Both the position numbers and the translations under genes were made by a program. Positions 12,361 to 26,858 of a stretch of DNA of 64,000 bases are shown here, in pieces. How positions within the stretch are numbered: the first letter of the stretch is position 1; each line of letters begins with the position of its first letter. Source of the DNA: Schizophyllum amplum (taxonomy: Eukaryota; Basidiomycota; Agaricomycetes; Agaricales; Schizophyllaceae); contig VDMD01000004.1 in NCBI GenBank assembly GCA_007026445.1, positions 1,426,001 to 1,490,000 on the forward strand, written 5' to 3'. A model generated the notes under the pieces. That model searched no databases, was not told the DNA's origin, and was given only the letters and a program-made list of their open reading frames with translations.

Positions 12361-13736
12361 GTTGAGTCCTCGGCCCGATATCCGAACGCCGCGGCCGAAG
12401 CACTGCACAATGAACTGGGAAGAAGTCGACGTCGAGAGAGCAGAACCCGCCGCCGCCGTCGCTCACTCGCTCCTGCAGGCAATTTGTGTTTTCAGCCTGG
12501 TACGCGTACACAGACGGCTGAGTATCTGTTCATCGAGCTACATGGACGCGTCGAGCTGCTCACAGTCATTTCCTCGGTATTCGGACTGAAAGAACTAGCG
12601 CTGTATGAGTAGGTCGCAATGCCCTTTACCTCCGTACACATGGACGTGATTGGGGCGGGGGAACTGATGATTCCTCCCCGAGCGCGCAGGGTGGAGGACA
12701 AGGGAGAGAAGAGGGGAGTGGTCTTCACCTATACGGCAACGAACGGATGAATGGACGAATGGTTGCAAGCCGAATGCGTCAGTATCCTGGCAGTGGTTGG
12801 AGAGACGGTGCAGATGATGGTCTGATGGAACGGTGGAAGGTGCTGTCACTCGTACTTCTCTCTCACTCATGTCGTGCAACAAAGGTGCGCTGTCCATGCG
12901 AGGGTCCAGATCACATATCGCCACCTGGCGGAACACATACTTTCCCAAGCCACAAGGATACAGATGGTAGATAGTCAGATGGACGTGACTGGAGTCATGA
13001 CGGGTGATGAGCACTGCTCAGAGCAGTAGGGAAGAGTGTTGTCGGTGGCGATGCGTATGTAGTCATGACACGTACAGGACTGTCGGCATGCCCAGAACGG
13101 GCGGGACTTAAGATCGTCGTCCAAATGCTGATTCACAGCGCCCGTATATAAGCAGTGCACGGGACTGCGTAGGGGCCGCCTAAAGGGGGAAGCAGGTTCT
13201 ACAACGGCTTTGCTGGTTGTTGTGTCAAGAGGACGCCAAATCGCTTCTTGATAGTGACACGATGGCGCGAAAACTTGTCGTCTGGAGAGAAGCGTGCTGA
13301 CAGAGGGGGAACCGCCGATGAGCAAGATCGTACCGCCTCGAAAGAGCGAAAGCAATACCAGGGTGTGCGGACTTGGTAATCCTGCCCGTGTCTGTGGCTT
13401 TCTGGATCGGTCTTCAGCAAAAAATCGAGCAGCAGTAGTTCTCAGACGCACTTTGAGGGTATAGACCCCGGTTCCCAGCCTCGTCCAGCGTGTACATGAG
13501 ATGCATGATGAGTATTTGCGGCAAGCCAATACTCAGCCCAAGACGGAACAAGTAAAAATTAAATTCCGTGCAGCGCGACACGTGCAGCACGATCACGGAT
13601 GACCAAGCCAGCGGAGGACATCATCATCAATCGCGCAATCATCCGCCGTATATAAGAGCGCGCTCTTCATCGATCGTGCCAGCGAACCAGCCCTTACCTG
13701 CATTCATACATCTAACCACACACCCTCATCATCATC
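12361..13736. other. divergent intergenic region (CRAL-TRIO / thioredoxin promoters)
   Basis: A gap of about 1.4 kb. Frames of 70-180 codons exist on both strands but show no domain, no codon bias and no consistent splicing. The right end holds the thioredoxin TATA box. Confidence 0.4.
13649..13655 (+). promoter_or_regulatory. TATA box of thioredoxin gene
   Basis: The sequence tatataa lies 82 bp upstream of the thioredoxin ATG, a normal fungal TATA-to-start distance for a strongly expressed gene. No functional data. Confidence 0.55.
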
Positions 13737-14218
13737 ATGGTTAAGAGCATCGAGTCCTACGACGAGTACAAGCAGATCGTACGCATTGTCCACCCCGACA
13801 GCGGTTCCCGAATGCTGATCAGTCGACTGTAGATCAACAGCGGCAAGGTCGTTGTTATTGACTTCTGGGCAACATGGTGTGGACCCTGCAAGGTCATCTC
13901 GCCCATCTTCGAGAAGCTCGGCCTCAAGGACGAATACTCCAGCATTGAGTACTACAAGGTCGACGTTGACCAGCAGGACCAGATCGCACAGGAGGTTGGC
14001 GTCCGTGCGGTACGTGCCAGCACATCCAGCTATATAAATCCCAGCTGACATCACCTCCAGATGCCCACTTTCCTTGCATTCAAGAACGGCGAGAAGATCG
14101 GTAGCACCGTTGGCGCTAACCCGAGCGGTCTCGAGGTGCGTCACACTGATCTTGCACCCCGTGGTGCATGTTGCTCATGTCTTCGCAGAACCTCCTGAAG
14201 CAGGTCGTCGCCGCGTAA
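13737..14218 (+). CDS. thioredoxin
   Basis: Small cytosolic dithiol oxidoreductase that reduces protein disulfides and is itself recycled by thioredoxin reductase. Four exons (13737-13778, 13833-14009, 14061-14135, 14189-14218) give 107 residues, the usual length. The active site WCGPC is at residues 29-33 inside VIDFWATWCGPCKV, Asp24 is the buried acid, and the cis-proline motif MPTF is at 74-77. The N-terminus MVKSIESYDEY has no targeting signal. An intron separates the cis-Pro strand from the preceding helix, a common position in fungal thioredoxins. All reading frames are intact and the donor and acceptor sites are canonical. Confidence 0.97.
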
Positions 14219-14377
14219 GAGCATTAGATAAATGTGTATTACCAGGTTGTTACTTTATTTCTGTATTTTGTGGACGTTAGTACCAGCAAATGGACGCAAC
14301 GTGAAAGGAACGCACAACAGATATCCGCGAGCTTGCTGCGCTACACCAAATTGTCACATATGAGAAGACAACAACAG

Positions 14378-16211
14378 TCATGGTGGCGCGCCTGGGGGTC
14401 GAGGAAGCGGGCGTGGGGTTCGCACCCTAGGCACTTGCGATGGCACGAATATGTCGTCGGACGAGGTTGTCGAGCCTCCCGCAGACATAGGTTGTGGCAG
14501 TCTGCGTGTGGGACTTGGCCTCGGAATGTCGACCATGTCAGAGTATTTGGGCGTCTTGGGCAGCTTCGCGGCCTTCTTCTTCCGCTGACACCGGGAGTGC
14601 GCAGTAGATGTGTTCGTCTCCACGTACGGAGGCGGCGCGTCCTCGTCACTTGCTTGTGGCAATGGTTCCCGGGGCAGCTGTAGCAGGTGCAGGAATATCT
14701 TTCGCCGTACGGCCACCAGCTCCGAGCGGTCTTGTCGATGCGCCTTCTCGACCTGCGCCATCTCATCCTCGTGACTGTGCAGGCGCGCAGCACAAGACTT
14801 GCGAATCTTCTTGACCTGTTCGCAGCATCAGCGGAGGAAATCAAAGCCGATGACAACGGCGCGCTCACCTCGGCGCATGTTGCAGTGACCTCGTCCAGCA
14901 TATGCCTCGCCTTCTCTACTGCGAAGCTGTGAGATGATGCAGGGAATATGTAGTGAGGGCGCACCGTGAAGCTCAGGACCGCAATCTGCGCGAACTAGAG
15001 GACTATCACAAGGATCGTAAGATTTTCACAGGACGCCCGAGGTGGCAGCTCACCAATAGCAGATGCTGGGCCATAGGATGTGCGGTACGTCGGTAGACGC
15101 CAAGCGTGCGCTTTCATACAGGCGCTGGAAATCTTTTGCTGATCGATTGGCCTGCTGGACCGTCTTCTCATGGTCGGAAGCTTGTTTGCTGCATCCTCTT
15201 CCACACATGAGCCAACGCGCATACACGCTGCGCTCGTGAAATAACTCACTGCTTGCCGTCCACGAGAAACACTGCCATAATAGGTGAGTATATGCCCTTC
15301 GACGGGAGAAGCACACGCACATGCTGTTGACCAGTACAACCCATCCTTCAGATTCTCTTCACATTCGCGTAGGGCAAGCTCGGCGCGAGCGAGGGCGTCC
15401 AGCACTTCAGACTGTCCAGCAAGCACGGAACGTGCACTCTCCACAGCTTGCCTGGACTCTAGGACCTTCCTTCGTAAGTCTGACTCTTCAGGGAAGGCTT
15501 AAAGGCGATCAGATCTGCGTCAGCGATAGTCCTTGCGACTTTCTTACCTATATCGTGGGCAGTAAATATAGAATCATATAGTGCCTCCTGCTTGTTTTTG
15601 AGCGCAATTAGCCTATCGGCTTCAGCTTGCAGCCCATCCAGCTGAATGAAGTCTACGATTGAGCATCATGAACGGAATCAGTATGGCTGATTCACCCACT
15701 TTACAATTGGCTTCATTAAAGGAGTGTTGAGTGGCTTCGAGTTTGTCGCGCTGTGTTCGTTCGTCCTGAACTAACTGTTCATAGGCACTAGCAGCAAATC
15801 AGTAGCTATCCATAGTCTCAAGATGACCACGCACCTATTCTCCGTCTCCTTCTTCGCCTGATACACGTCTGCTTTCCCAAGCAACTGATGCGCGACACGG
15901 CAGACCGGCTTACGGATGCTATGCGTGCTAGGTGTTCGTCGCTTTTGACGCGTCTTCTCGCTCAGACGCGCGACGTTCTCCTCCTGCTCGCGCAATTGTT
16001 TCTGCACCTTGGCAATCACAGCCGCCTGGTCTGCGAGATTGACCGGGGCTGCCTCCAGGCTGTCAATGATACTGATGAGCTCGGCATGGGGGGCGGCGTG
16101 TGCCCAGACGTCGTGAGCGAGGGACATCGGATCCCAACGCAGCGAGGACGACTGGGAGAACAGCTGAGGGTATGAGAACGGTGGTGGAAAGAGACACGAA
16201 GCGCTCAGCAT
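14378..16211 (-). CDS. coiled-coil protein, unknown function
   Basis: A multi-exon gene. The start MLSASCLFPPPFSYPQLF leads into amphipathic helices: VIAKVQKQLREQEENVARL, AYEQLVQDERTQRDKLEAT, LQAEADRLIALKNKQEALY and LAGQSEVLDALARAELAL, followed by VKKIRKSCAARLHSHEDEMA. This is a heptad-rich protein with little globular sequence. The C-terminal exon is Pro/Ser-rich (PSPTRRLPQPMSAGGS) and ends at 14378. Introns are short (for example the tgaag-like acceptors around 14820), and the exon joins for the helical parts keep the coil in frame. I do not recognise the family. The long coil followed by a disordered tail could fit an adaptor or a tether. It lies tail-to-tail with the thioredoxin gene. Confidence 0.7.
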
Positions 16212-16406
16212 TGCCTCGGATCCCGCATTGATGGTCTCAGGCGGCGCAGCTGATCGGACGACGGAATGCTAGTTCACCGGCCCCAGGTACCCTTGAGCGC
16301 TTACCGGTACCGCTGACGATGAAACAAACAGGTAGCCGACGAGCTCGTGTCGCGCGGGCACAAAGGAAGAAACCCGCTCGGGGCGGCCTTGCATGATCGT
16401 CGAGGA

Positions 16407-17561
16407 CTATGTATCAGCCCAGCCGATCCTGTAGAGTCTATATCCAACCTCGTCCGCGCGTCCAACGCCATTCCGCCGCGTAACTTGCTCGTGCTCGCGG
16501 ATGATGAGCCCATGCGTACCCGTGAAGACCTCCTCCACCGTGTGGTACATGCCCTCGTGCCGCCCTGTCGCGCGCACAGGAATCATGAGCCAGAACACGC
16601 CGCCCGGGCGTAGCGTGCGCTCCACGCAGCGCTTGATGCAGCGCGCATGCTCTGGGTGGTATATGACGTCCGCGGCGAGGACGATGTCGAAGGGGGTAGC
16701 CAGCGCGTCGTCGTATTCCGGAAACTGCCAGTCAAGTTTCCGCACAGCGACAGCGGCGGACCCCTCCGCATTCGTGTGCACATTGGCGATGCAGTTGGCA
16801 AGGACGTCGGGGTGGAAATCAGTTGCGACGATATCGGAGCTGGGCGAGAGCTTGGCTGCAACGATGCTGAGCAAGCCCGTACCCGCGCCGAGTTCGAGTA
16901 TGCGCGAGGGCGATGCTCCTAGGCCGAACTGAGCGGGGTTGGCGCACATACGCTCGGCTAGTACAATAGAGCTCGCCCAGCTCTGCAGACCAACAGATGT
17001 GTGATCGTGGGTGGAGAGCGGCGCGTCGTTGAGCTCGACGTTGGTTGATCCGCCGTGCAGAGAGGGGAATGTGAGCGAGCGTGTTACCGCAACCTCAGTT
17101 TCCTCCTCGGTACCCGTGAAAGCCGACAGGATTGAAGAAGCGTCGTCGATCGCCTCCAGTCGCTCGTCTTCATCCCCTGCCCATACGTCCGCACGTGCGA
17201 TGAGGCCCGTCAGCCACTTGATCGCAAACGAACGCTCGAACGCATCGGTGCGCAGAGCCTCGAGGCAATCGTCATCTTCATCCAGCAGCACTTCATCTTC
17301 CATCTCGCCTTCATCCTCGTCTGCGGAGGCATAGCCAGAATCGGGGACGGAGGTGTCGTGGATAGCCTTCGAGATGTGGCGGACGGGGATCGCGAAATGC
17401 GAGGGTAGAGGAGGTGCGCAGCTATCCGTCTTCTGCCAGTACAGCTGCCGCAGATGTCGAAGAGCCAGGGATACATCACTCGCGGACGCCGATCGCAACC
17501 TCGCGAGTGGAGGCAGGAAGGTGGAGGGTGGGGTAGAGTCGAGGACGTGCGTCGAAGACAT
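16407..17561 (-). CDS. family-16 (METTL21/EFM-like) lysine methyltransferase
   Basis: An intronless 384-residue SAM-dependent methyltransferase. Motif I is ILELGAGTGLLSIVAAKL, post-I is IVATDFHPDVLANC, and the later strand DIVLAADVIYHPEH carries the DVIYxxxx loop typical of Methyltransf_16 enzymes, which methylate lysines on proteins such as elongation factors and chaperones. The block VGLQSWASSIVLAERM ahead of motif I also fits. The N-terminal third has a very acidic segment (SADEDEGEMEDEVLLDEDDD) that is unusual for the family core and probably disordered. The exact substrate cannot be read from the sequence. It diverges from the GON7-like gene with only 281 bp between their starts. Confidence 0.88.
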   Translation of the reverse strand: MSSTHVLDSTPPSTFLPPLARLRSASASDVSLALRHLRQLYWQKTDSCAPPLPSHFAIPVRHISKAIHDTSVPDSGYASADEDEGEMEDEVLLDEDDDCLEALRTDAFERSFAIKWLTGLIARADVWAGDEDERLEAIDDASSILSAFTGTEEETEVAVTRSLTFPSLHGGSTNVELNDAPLSTHDHTSVGLQSWASSIVLAERMCANPAQFGLGASPSRILELGAGTGLLSIVAAKLSPSSDIVATDFHPDVLANCIANVHTNAEGSAAVAVRKLDWQFPEYDDALATPFDIVLAADVIYHPEHARCIKRCVERTLRPGGVFWLMIPVRATGRHEGMYHTVEEVFTGTHGLIIREHEQVTRRNGVGRADEVGYRLYRIGWADT

Positions 17562-17842
17562 GTTGTCGGTCTATGGTCTATGTTCTAGCTCTAAGTTCTT
17601 CTAAGGCGGGTAACAGACGACGACGGGAGATTAGACCGCCGTCAGCACACAAGAACCGGCATCGTAGCAGATGAGAGTAGGAAAGAGAGATCCGGAACTT
17701 GCTGCTTGCCTGCTGCTCATATTCCGAGCACGTCGCGGGCCGGACATTCGATCCGATCAGAACCAAGCGCGATCCCGATGTCCTTGAATGAGGTTCTCAA
17801 CGTCCTCTTGCACTCCGCGAAAACTCAGCGTGCCTGTCAAGC

Positions 17843-18182
17843 ATGACGACGCTCACCGTAAGATACGACCTGAAGCCACCATCGGGCGTGGACACGCGAG
17901 CTATGCAAGCCTGCAAGGAGATCTCAACAGAGATAGCAGCGGTTGGCCCGAAGAACCAGAGCCAGTACTATGCGGAGCTCCGTCGCGCTGTTCTGCAGGT
18001 TAAGGACACGCTCGGTGGGGAGCTCACACAGTGGAGAGATGTGGTAGGAAAGGCAGAAATCAGCAAGGAGACGAAAAAGTCGTTTAAGGAAGAAGATGAC
18101 GAGGAGGAAGATGACGACGAGGCCGATGGTGAGAGGAAGACGTCCGTAAAGGGCAAACACACTGACATTATTCAAAGCCTGA
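17843..18182 (+). CDS. GON7-like subunit of the KEOPS/EKC complex
   Basis: Two exons (17843-18128, 18178-18182) give a 96-residue protein; a 49-bp intron removes a longer unlikely tail, leaving ...DDDEADA then stop. The intron has a ctgac branch-like site shortly before the acceptor. The sequence TVRYDLKPPSGVDT, then YYAELRRAVLQVKDTLGGEL and TQWRDVVGKAE, followed by a strongly acidic end, resembles basidiomycete GON7 entries (KEOPS makes the tRNA modification t6A). This is a short, weakly conserved family, so the call rests on length, layout and the LGxELTxWRDxVG block. If the intron is not used, a 180-residue read-through would result. Its end lies 62 bp from the convergent uL2m gene. Confidence 0.6.
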
Positions 18183-18244
18183 ACTGCAACTCGGATGGAG
18201 CGTGTGAGAGAGCAGGAGATGTGATGTATATGTTCGCATGCCGT

Positions 18245-21325
<3,081 letters not shown>

Positions 21326-21857
21326 GCCGGGTGTGGCTGGGTGGCTGGCGGAGCACCTGCTGCTTCGATTGGGTAAAGCCTGAGGTGTGTGGTCGAAGTC
21401 GGAATGTATCGCTTTGTTGTGTATCTTATGTCGTTCTGTATACTAAGACTCTCAGATGGTGCTCGGCGCCTGCGTTCGACGGTGAACGCCCTGTTATCTT
21501 CGTGACCGTTGTTCTGCCAGCCCCAAAGAACGGCAAGATCTTCCTTTCCATCGACAGCGCGTTCCTTCCATGAATCGATATGAACCGGTACTTAATTGAA
21601 TCATATCTCTGAAGCAGAGATTCCAGGGGAGAGGACAATACTCGATCAGGGAAACGCTATGAAACTTGAAAGCGCCCATTTTCCGAAGACGCCGGCCTTC
21701 ACGCGCACGAGTTATGCTTCGTGGCCGTAGTAACGTACTGGTAACGAATCGGCTTTGTTGAGCTTTGTCATCACTCGACGTTGGAAGCTGACTCATTCAG
21801 TGGGTACTGACCCATCCACTCCGGAGTGCGCCCACTCTCGCAGCGATGACAGGCGGC

Positions 21858-21864
21858 TATAAAG
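21858..21864 (+). promoter_or_regulatory. TATA-like box upstream of the NmrA-like gene
   Basis: The sequence tataaag lies 49 bp before the ATG at 21907. The distance is short but possible in fungi; it would imply a short 5' leader. Confidence 0.4.
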
Positions 21865-21906
21865 ACGGATGCCGTGCTTTACAGCATCAGCAAACGAAGC
21901 CCCGCC

Positions 21907-23013
21907 ATGGATAACAGAAAGACAGTCGCAATTGCAGGCGCTGGTGATGTCGCCAAGTAGGTCACTATAAGCACACGCAGCGCGTGTAATTTTGACGAAA
22001 ACGCATGGCACAGATTCCTCGTCGAAGAACTGGAACATGCCAACGCTTTCAACATCATCGTTCTTACTCGCGGAGAGCGCCCATGGTTCTCTGAGCGCCC
22101 CAGCGTTACCGTCCGTCTCACCGACTACACCACCGATTCTGTCCGCGCCATTCTCGACGACACTAACGCCGTTATTTTCTTCTCCTTCATTCACGACAAC
22201 TCGTCTTTCTACGTTACTGCGCACGAGGCCTTTCTCGCGGCCTGCCGTGCCTCCCGCTCCTGCAAACGATTCGTCCCCTCCGAGTGCGGCGGCGACCTCG
22301 ACGCGCACCCGGACAAGCCCCGGTTCTACATTTCGACGCACGGTGCAGTCCGCGAGGTGCTCCGAACGCAAGATGAGGTGGAGTGGACGTCGCTGAACGG
22401 CGGATGGTTCATGGACTATGTCCTGCCGCCGGAGATGTCGCATATGAAGTGTATCGTGCCGGTGTGGCCGCTGGATCTCAAGACAGGCCACGTTGTGGTG
22501 CCGGGGACAGGGGAGGAGCCTATAGGGCTCACCGCTGCACGAGACCTTGCTCGGGCTGCTGTGAAGCTGGTGGATGCACCGAAATGGGTAAGAACCTCGT
22601 TCACTTCTGGGAGTCATCACTCGAGGTCTGATTATCTCTGATCCAGGACCCTATTACCTATGTCTGCGGGGAGAACACAACATGGAACAAGCTCATACAA
22701 GACGTGGAACGCTTCTACAGTGAGTAGCAAGCATTACATGATGCACGGCAGTCGAAATTGATGTCCTTCAGAGCGCAAGTTCGAAGTGTCTTATCTCCCC
22801 ATCGACGAGATCAAGACTGCCCTTGAAGTCCACAAGAACGATGATGATCCAAGCCAATTGTGGAAGGCTTTCATGGACGAATGGAACTACACTGGGGCGT
22901 CCGCGCTGCCTTGGCCTAAGGTCGAAGCACAGCGTCGGACACTGTTCCCGGATGTACAATTCAGAACCGTACGCCAGCTTCTAGAGGACGCGCACGCCAA
23001 CGGCTTTGCCTAA
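21907..23013 (+). CDS. NmrA-like / isoflavone-reductase-like NAD(P)-binding protein
   Basis: Short-chain Rossmann-fold protein of the atypical SDR family (NmrA, PCBER-like). Four exons (21907-21956, 22014-22587, 22647-22719, 22772-23013) give 312 residues. The nucleotide-binding GxGxxAK loop is VAIAGAGDVAK at residues 7-17, split by the first intron. Other family blocks are IVLTRGERPW, AVIFFSFIHDNSSFYVT, RFVPSECGGD (the SxFG/SECG position of the active-site strand), TSLNGGWFMDYVLPP and PITYVCGENTTWN. The substrate cannot be read from the sequence, and such proteins serve either as reductases or as redox-sensing regulators. It converges on the DUF1996 gene, 230 bp away. Confidence 0.85.
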
Positions 23014-23243
23014 AGAGCAGTACTTATGTAAAAGCATAAAACACAAATGTATATTTGTCGAATACAAAGTAGCGCATGCGCTGGTGATACACCCCGACCG
23101 TCTAGCAGTAAGGGCCCCAGTCTCTCCACCCACGTCCTGCTATGGATGAAGCGACAGTCAGGTACAGTCAGTAAACATGAGAAGGATACACAGAAGCGCA
23201 GTTTCGAGGATCGTGGATATAAAACGTAGCATGATATCAGCCT

Positions 23244-25336
23244 TTACAAGCCATAGGAACCGTGAGATAGCTCGCGGTGGAGAGCATGGCGCTTGTGGTT
23301 ACGCCGGCGCTTGCTCGAGGAGCAAGTCTTGGTGGCGAAAGGCGCGGAGGATGTGCTGGCGGCAAGGTTGACATCGCCGACTGCTGAGGCGGTGGCGGAA
23401 GCCGCCGCGCCAGTAACAGCGGGTGTGAGGACTTCGCCAGTCGCGGTAGCCGCGCCGCTGGTGACAACGGACGCGGCGAGGATCGCAGGAGTGGAAGCCG
23501 CGTTGGACATTTGGACCTTGTCTCCGAAGCCGATGATGGCGTTGTTGCCGGGAAGAGCCTTTAGTGTGCCGAGGGCTGTGACATGGTTAGTATCTGTATG
23601 TTTACTGAGAACATTAACTGACAGTCTTCGTCAATTTGCGTGGTCAGCTTGCAGGTCTTGTCCTTGGTCAACGTGAACAGTCCCTGATCCGCGCAGCAAT
23701 CGGCGCCACCGGAGGGGTCGCAGTGGCAGTTGTCGACGACGTTCTGCAGAACACCATCGTCCCATCCGTAGATGTAGTCTAAACCGACAACTGTCAGATA
23801 CTTTCCTCAGATATAGCACCAACTTAATCTCACCGGCATGGTAGCTGTAGCCCGTCGGATCGCCGTTCGAGAGCCTGATATTTGGTCAGAAATTAATGTT
23901 ACGTGAAGATTTGAGTATCGCAAATGCTTACACGAAAGGCTGGGACGTGTTGGCGGCCTGGTCCCAGAAATCGTCAAACGGCGTCGTGTCCCAGTAAACC
24001 TATGAAGAGGAGGACGCGCATTCAGCAAGAGTCCTACGCGAGCATGAATAAACAGCTAACCTCCATGAAAATGCGCGGCAGGGTGACGGGGTACTCGGAG
24101 TCCGTGCACGAACCACCGTCGGGGCCATCGGGAGCGAAAGCTACATGCGACTGGTGGTCTTCCGAATCCGTGTCCTGCACGGTACCAGCTTTAGCGCTTG
24201 AGGTCATTTTCGGGGATGACCGATACCAACCTTGCCGTTCCAACACATTGGGAAGTTCTGTGTAGCATAAGCATCACGCCGCCCCTGGCCATAAGCAGGA
24301 CTTACAATTTGGGAGCGGAAGCCAGACTTGCACTTCGTGGTGGGGAAATCGTAGGTCTTCGTAGTCTCGCCCGTGTCGAAGTCAAGGCAGAGGTATCTAC
24401 ACCTACTTGTCAGTCAAGCCGAATCGTCAGAGAAGATCACGAACGTGACAGCCTTCTGCGCAATGCTGCTCTCATCGAAAGTACGGAGGGATGGGTCGCC
24501 TGGACATAGTCAGAAGTCAAACAGCGTCGTGACTACTTCGACCGTACCAGAGATCATCTGGAACTGTAAGGGGAAATTAGTAAACAGCGACAGCATATCT
24601 GGAAAAATGACGTACACCATCCGGGAATGCCGTCGTGGCGCCCGACTCGTCGGAGAAAAGGTAGTCTGGAAGCATCATGCTGAGTTCAACTTTGAGTTGA
24701 GCCAAGAGCGCAATTGCTTACAGCTGTCGGATAGGTCAGTGAAAGGACAGATATCTTGATATACGGAGAAGCTCACACAACGTTGCCCCCCGATACGCTG
24801 GACATCGAACCGTTTGCCCAGCTGAAAATTAATCAGTATATCGTCGACGAGTGGAAACGGCTTATAACTGACTTGAACCACAGGTTCTAGGACATTCAGA
24901 GTCAGATAAACATCCCAAATTATGCATGAAGACTTACAGCCGTCCAGTACGCAGATTTGTCCTCGTCGATAGGAACTGACGTGCACTCGCTCTCCCGAAG
25001 GTAGCTAGTGTTCGTGTTCATTCCAAAGTTGCTTCCACCCAGAACTGACATAATCAGCGTATGGACGGTATGAGTGAGGTGAGGGTACCTACCACGGTGC
25101 GCGTGCGGGGAGACTTCATCAGGGTTCACGATCTGACGAAGTCAACAACCGCGGGAAATAGCAATATTTCACTCACTGGGTCAATCCGCTCCGACTCCAG
25201 GAGGAAGTCTACACAGACGTCAGCCTCGCACTGACAGCGCACTTGTTGGCTACCCACCGGTGCCCATGAGGAAGTACGCGCGCGCCGCAGTTGCCAGCGC
25301 AGTCGTCGTAAAAATTGAGGTGGTTAGGCGCGTCAT
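23244..25336 (-). CDS. secreted DUF1996 protein
   Basis: A predicted secreted fungal protein of unknown function (DUF1996 family, often adhesin- or wall-associated). The start MTRLTTSIFTTTALATAA is a signal peptide ending before AYFLMGTDFLL. Family landmarks follow: ESERIDPIVNPDEVSPHAH, LGGSNFGMNT, YLCLDFDTGETTKTY, FPMCWNGK, SHVAFAPDGPDGGSCTDSE, LPRIFMEVYWDTTPFDDFW, PFVLSNGDPTGYSYHGDYI and WDDGVLQNVVDNCHC. More than ten short introns break the coding sequence. The C-terminal tail is Ala/Ser/Thr-rich, then basic (KRRRNHKRHALHRELSH). The start ATG at 25336 gives the signal peptide directly. No catalytic motif is seen; cysteines such as in NCHCDPSGGADCCADQG suggest disulfides. Confidence 0.85.
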
Positions 25337-26858
25337 GTTCTTTAGTCGCGATGCAAACGAAGGGTGAGGTGAAAGGAAAGACGGCGCTTCTGCTGGACAG
25401 AAGGGCAAGGGGGACCCGTGAAGGGGAGGGGGAGTCGTAGGGAACGGAGATGAGGGAGGGAAGCAAGCCGGTCAATCAGGCAACCGTGGGCACTTTATCG
25501 CACTTACGAACCCCGGCATCAACGGTCACTAAATTTAGTAAGTTCATCAACTCGATAAGCGCTGGCTCCGCCAGCAGCGCCCTAGCTTGTCCAGTTGAAC
25601 TTCGTCCGGATGGCCTGGCAATTCCGAACTGCCAGGCCTACTGTCGTTTATTCACGACGACTTGTATTCCGCCGAGGCGAATCGTCGTGCGTCGATGTCA
25701 GTTCAAGGTTGCGAAGCGTCGTCTGCCGCCCTGATGGGGTGCTCCTACTTACGGGTCTGTGCGAGGAACCTTTTGTATCCAACCTTGACTTCAGTAAGCT
25801 TAAGAATTTCCTTGCACTCAAGACAATGTTAAGCCTGGCCGCCGACTCACTGCTCGATGCCAGATGGAGCCATCAAACAAGTTCACGTTGGCTTCAATGG
25901 CAAGACTCGGTTTCCCGACGATAGGGAGAATACAAGACTCGCTTCTGACGATCATCGTCTTGACCTGAGACGTCGTCTGCCCCCTCTACTGAGTGCCCCG
26001 CCGAACTTGTCGAATTTAGTGGGTCCTTGAGTATCCAATTCACGTGACCAGTCACCACAGGCAGGCCCCTACTCCGGCACACTCAGCCCTCGCTGAAGTG
26101 TTGTTTTCTCTTCGTAAACGAAGAAGCCCTCGGCGATATTCTGAGTCCTATAAACGATTTGTGTGAATTTCGCTGGACATTGAAGAGCTCCCGGTTTGGG
26201 GGGTAATACAGTTGTCCTTTGAACACAGTACAGAGGGTATGCTCATTCGAGCGCGCCACCTGGACGCGTAATTATGCCCTCGCTGATGTGTAGAGAAGAA
26301 GGGCGGAGGCCGAGACGTGCGCGGGCGGACGTGGAAAATAATGCGGGAAAAAGTGCACTGCCGTGAATCGAACTGACGACCTTCCCACGTTCTGTTTGTA
26401 CGTGTTTACTAGAAACAAGATTTCGCCGGACAATAAAGAGCGTGAGAGCCCTAGACAAGCTAGGGAACTCTCGTCACTCATTTCGTCGCGCCCACCAGCC
26501 AGGCGCCAGCGTCACGCCGAGGAGGTGGAGCGAGCAAATGTTGAATATGATGCGCGTCGAGCGATGCGACCTAGGAACTCGAGAAGATACGGTGCCTGAA
26601 TGCTGAACGCTTGAGGCCTCAACCAAACCAGCTTGCTGGTGATTCGGGGTCGCAACGGCTTCCCAGCGGCTACAAGTACTTGACAAAGTCGGACGATGAG
26701 GTTAGTATATACGGAGTCCGTGGTACATGAATGAAATGCCAATGGAATGCGTCAACATAGCCGTTCGACCCCGACAGACAACCAGCAGAATAAGATGAGC
26801 TGGCACGCCAAAGGGGGCACTCACTCGGCGAATCGATAGCGAGCAGAAGGTGGCCCAA
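25337..26858. other. 1.5-kb intergenic region
   Basis: No reading frame here has a recognisable domain or consistent splicing. On the minus strand 26345-26420 there is a sequence with a B-box-like arm and a T-run just downstream, possibly a decayed tRNA or tRNA-derived repeat (see findings). Otherwise I see nothing. Confidence 0.4.

Noticed and set aside
14341..14964. 207-codon minus-strand frame overlapping the coiled-coil gene
   Set aside because: It only covers pieces of the real exons in another frame; the spliced coiled-coil model explains it.
21793..22620. 275-codon minus-strand frame
   Set aside because: Antisense shadow of the NmrA-like gene, whose Rossmann motifs are in the plus strand.
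26345..26420. Annotating an intact tRNA gene here
   Set aside because: The T stem and the acceptor stem do not pair, so it is reported only as a possible relic.
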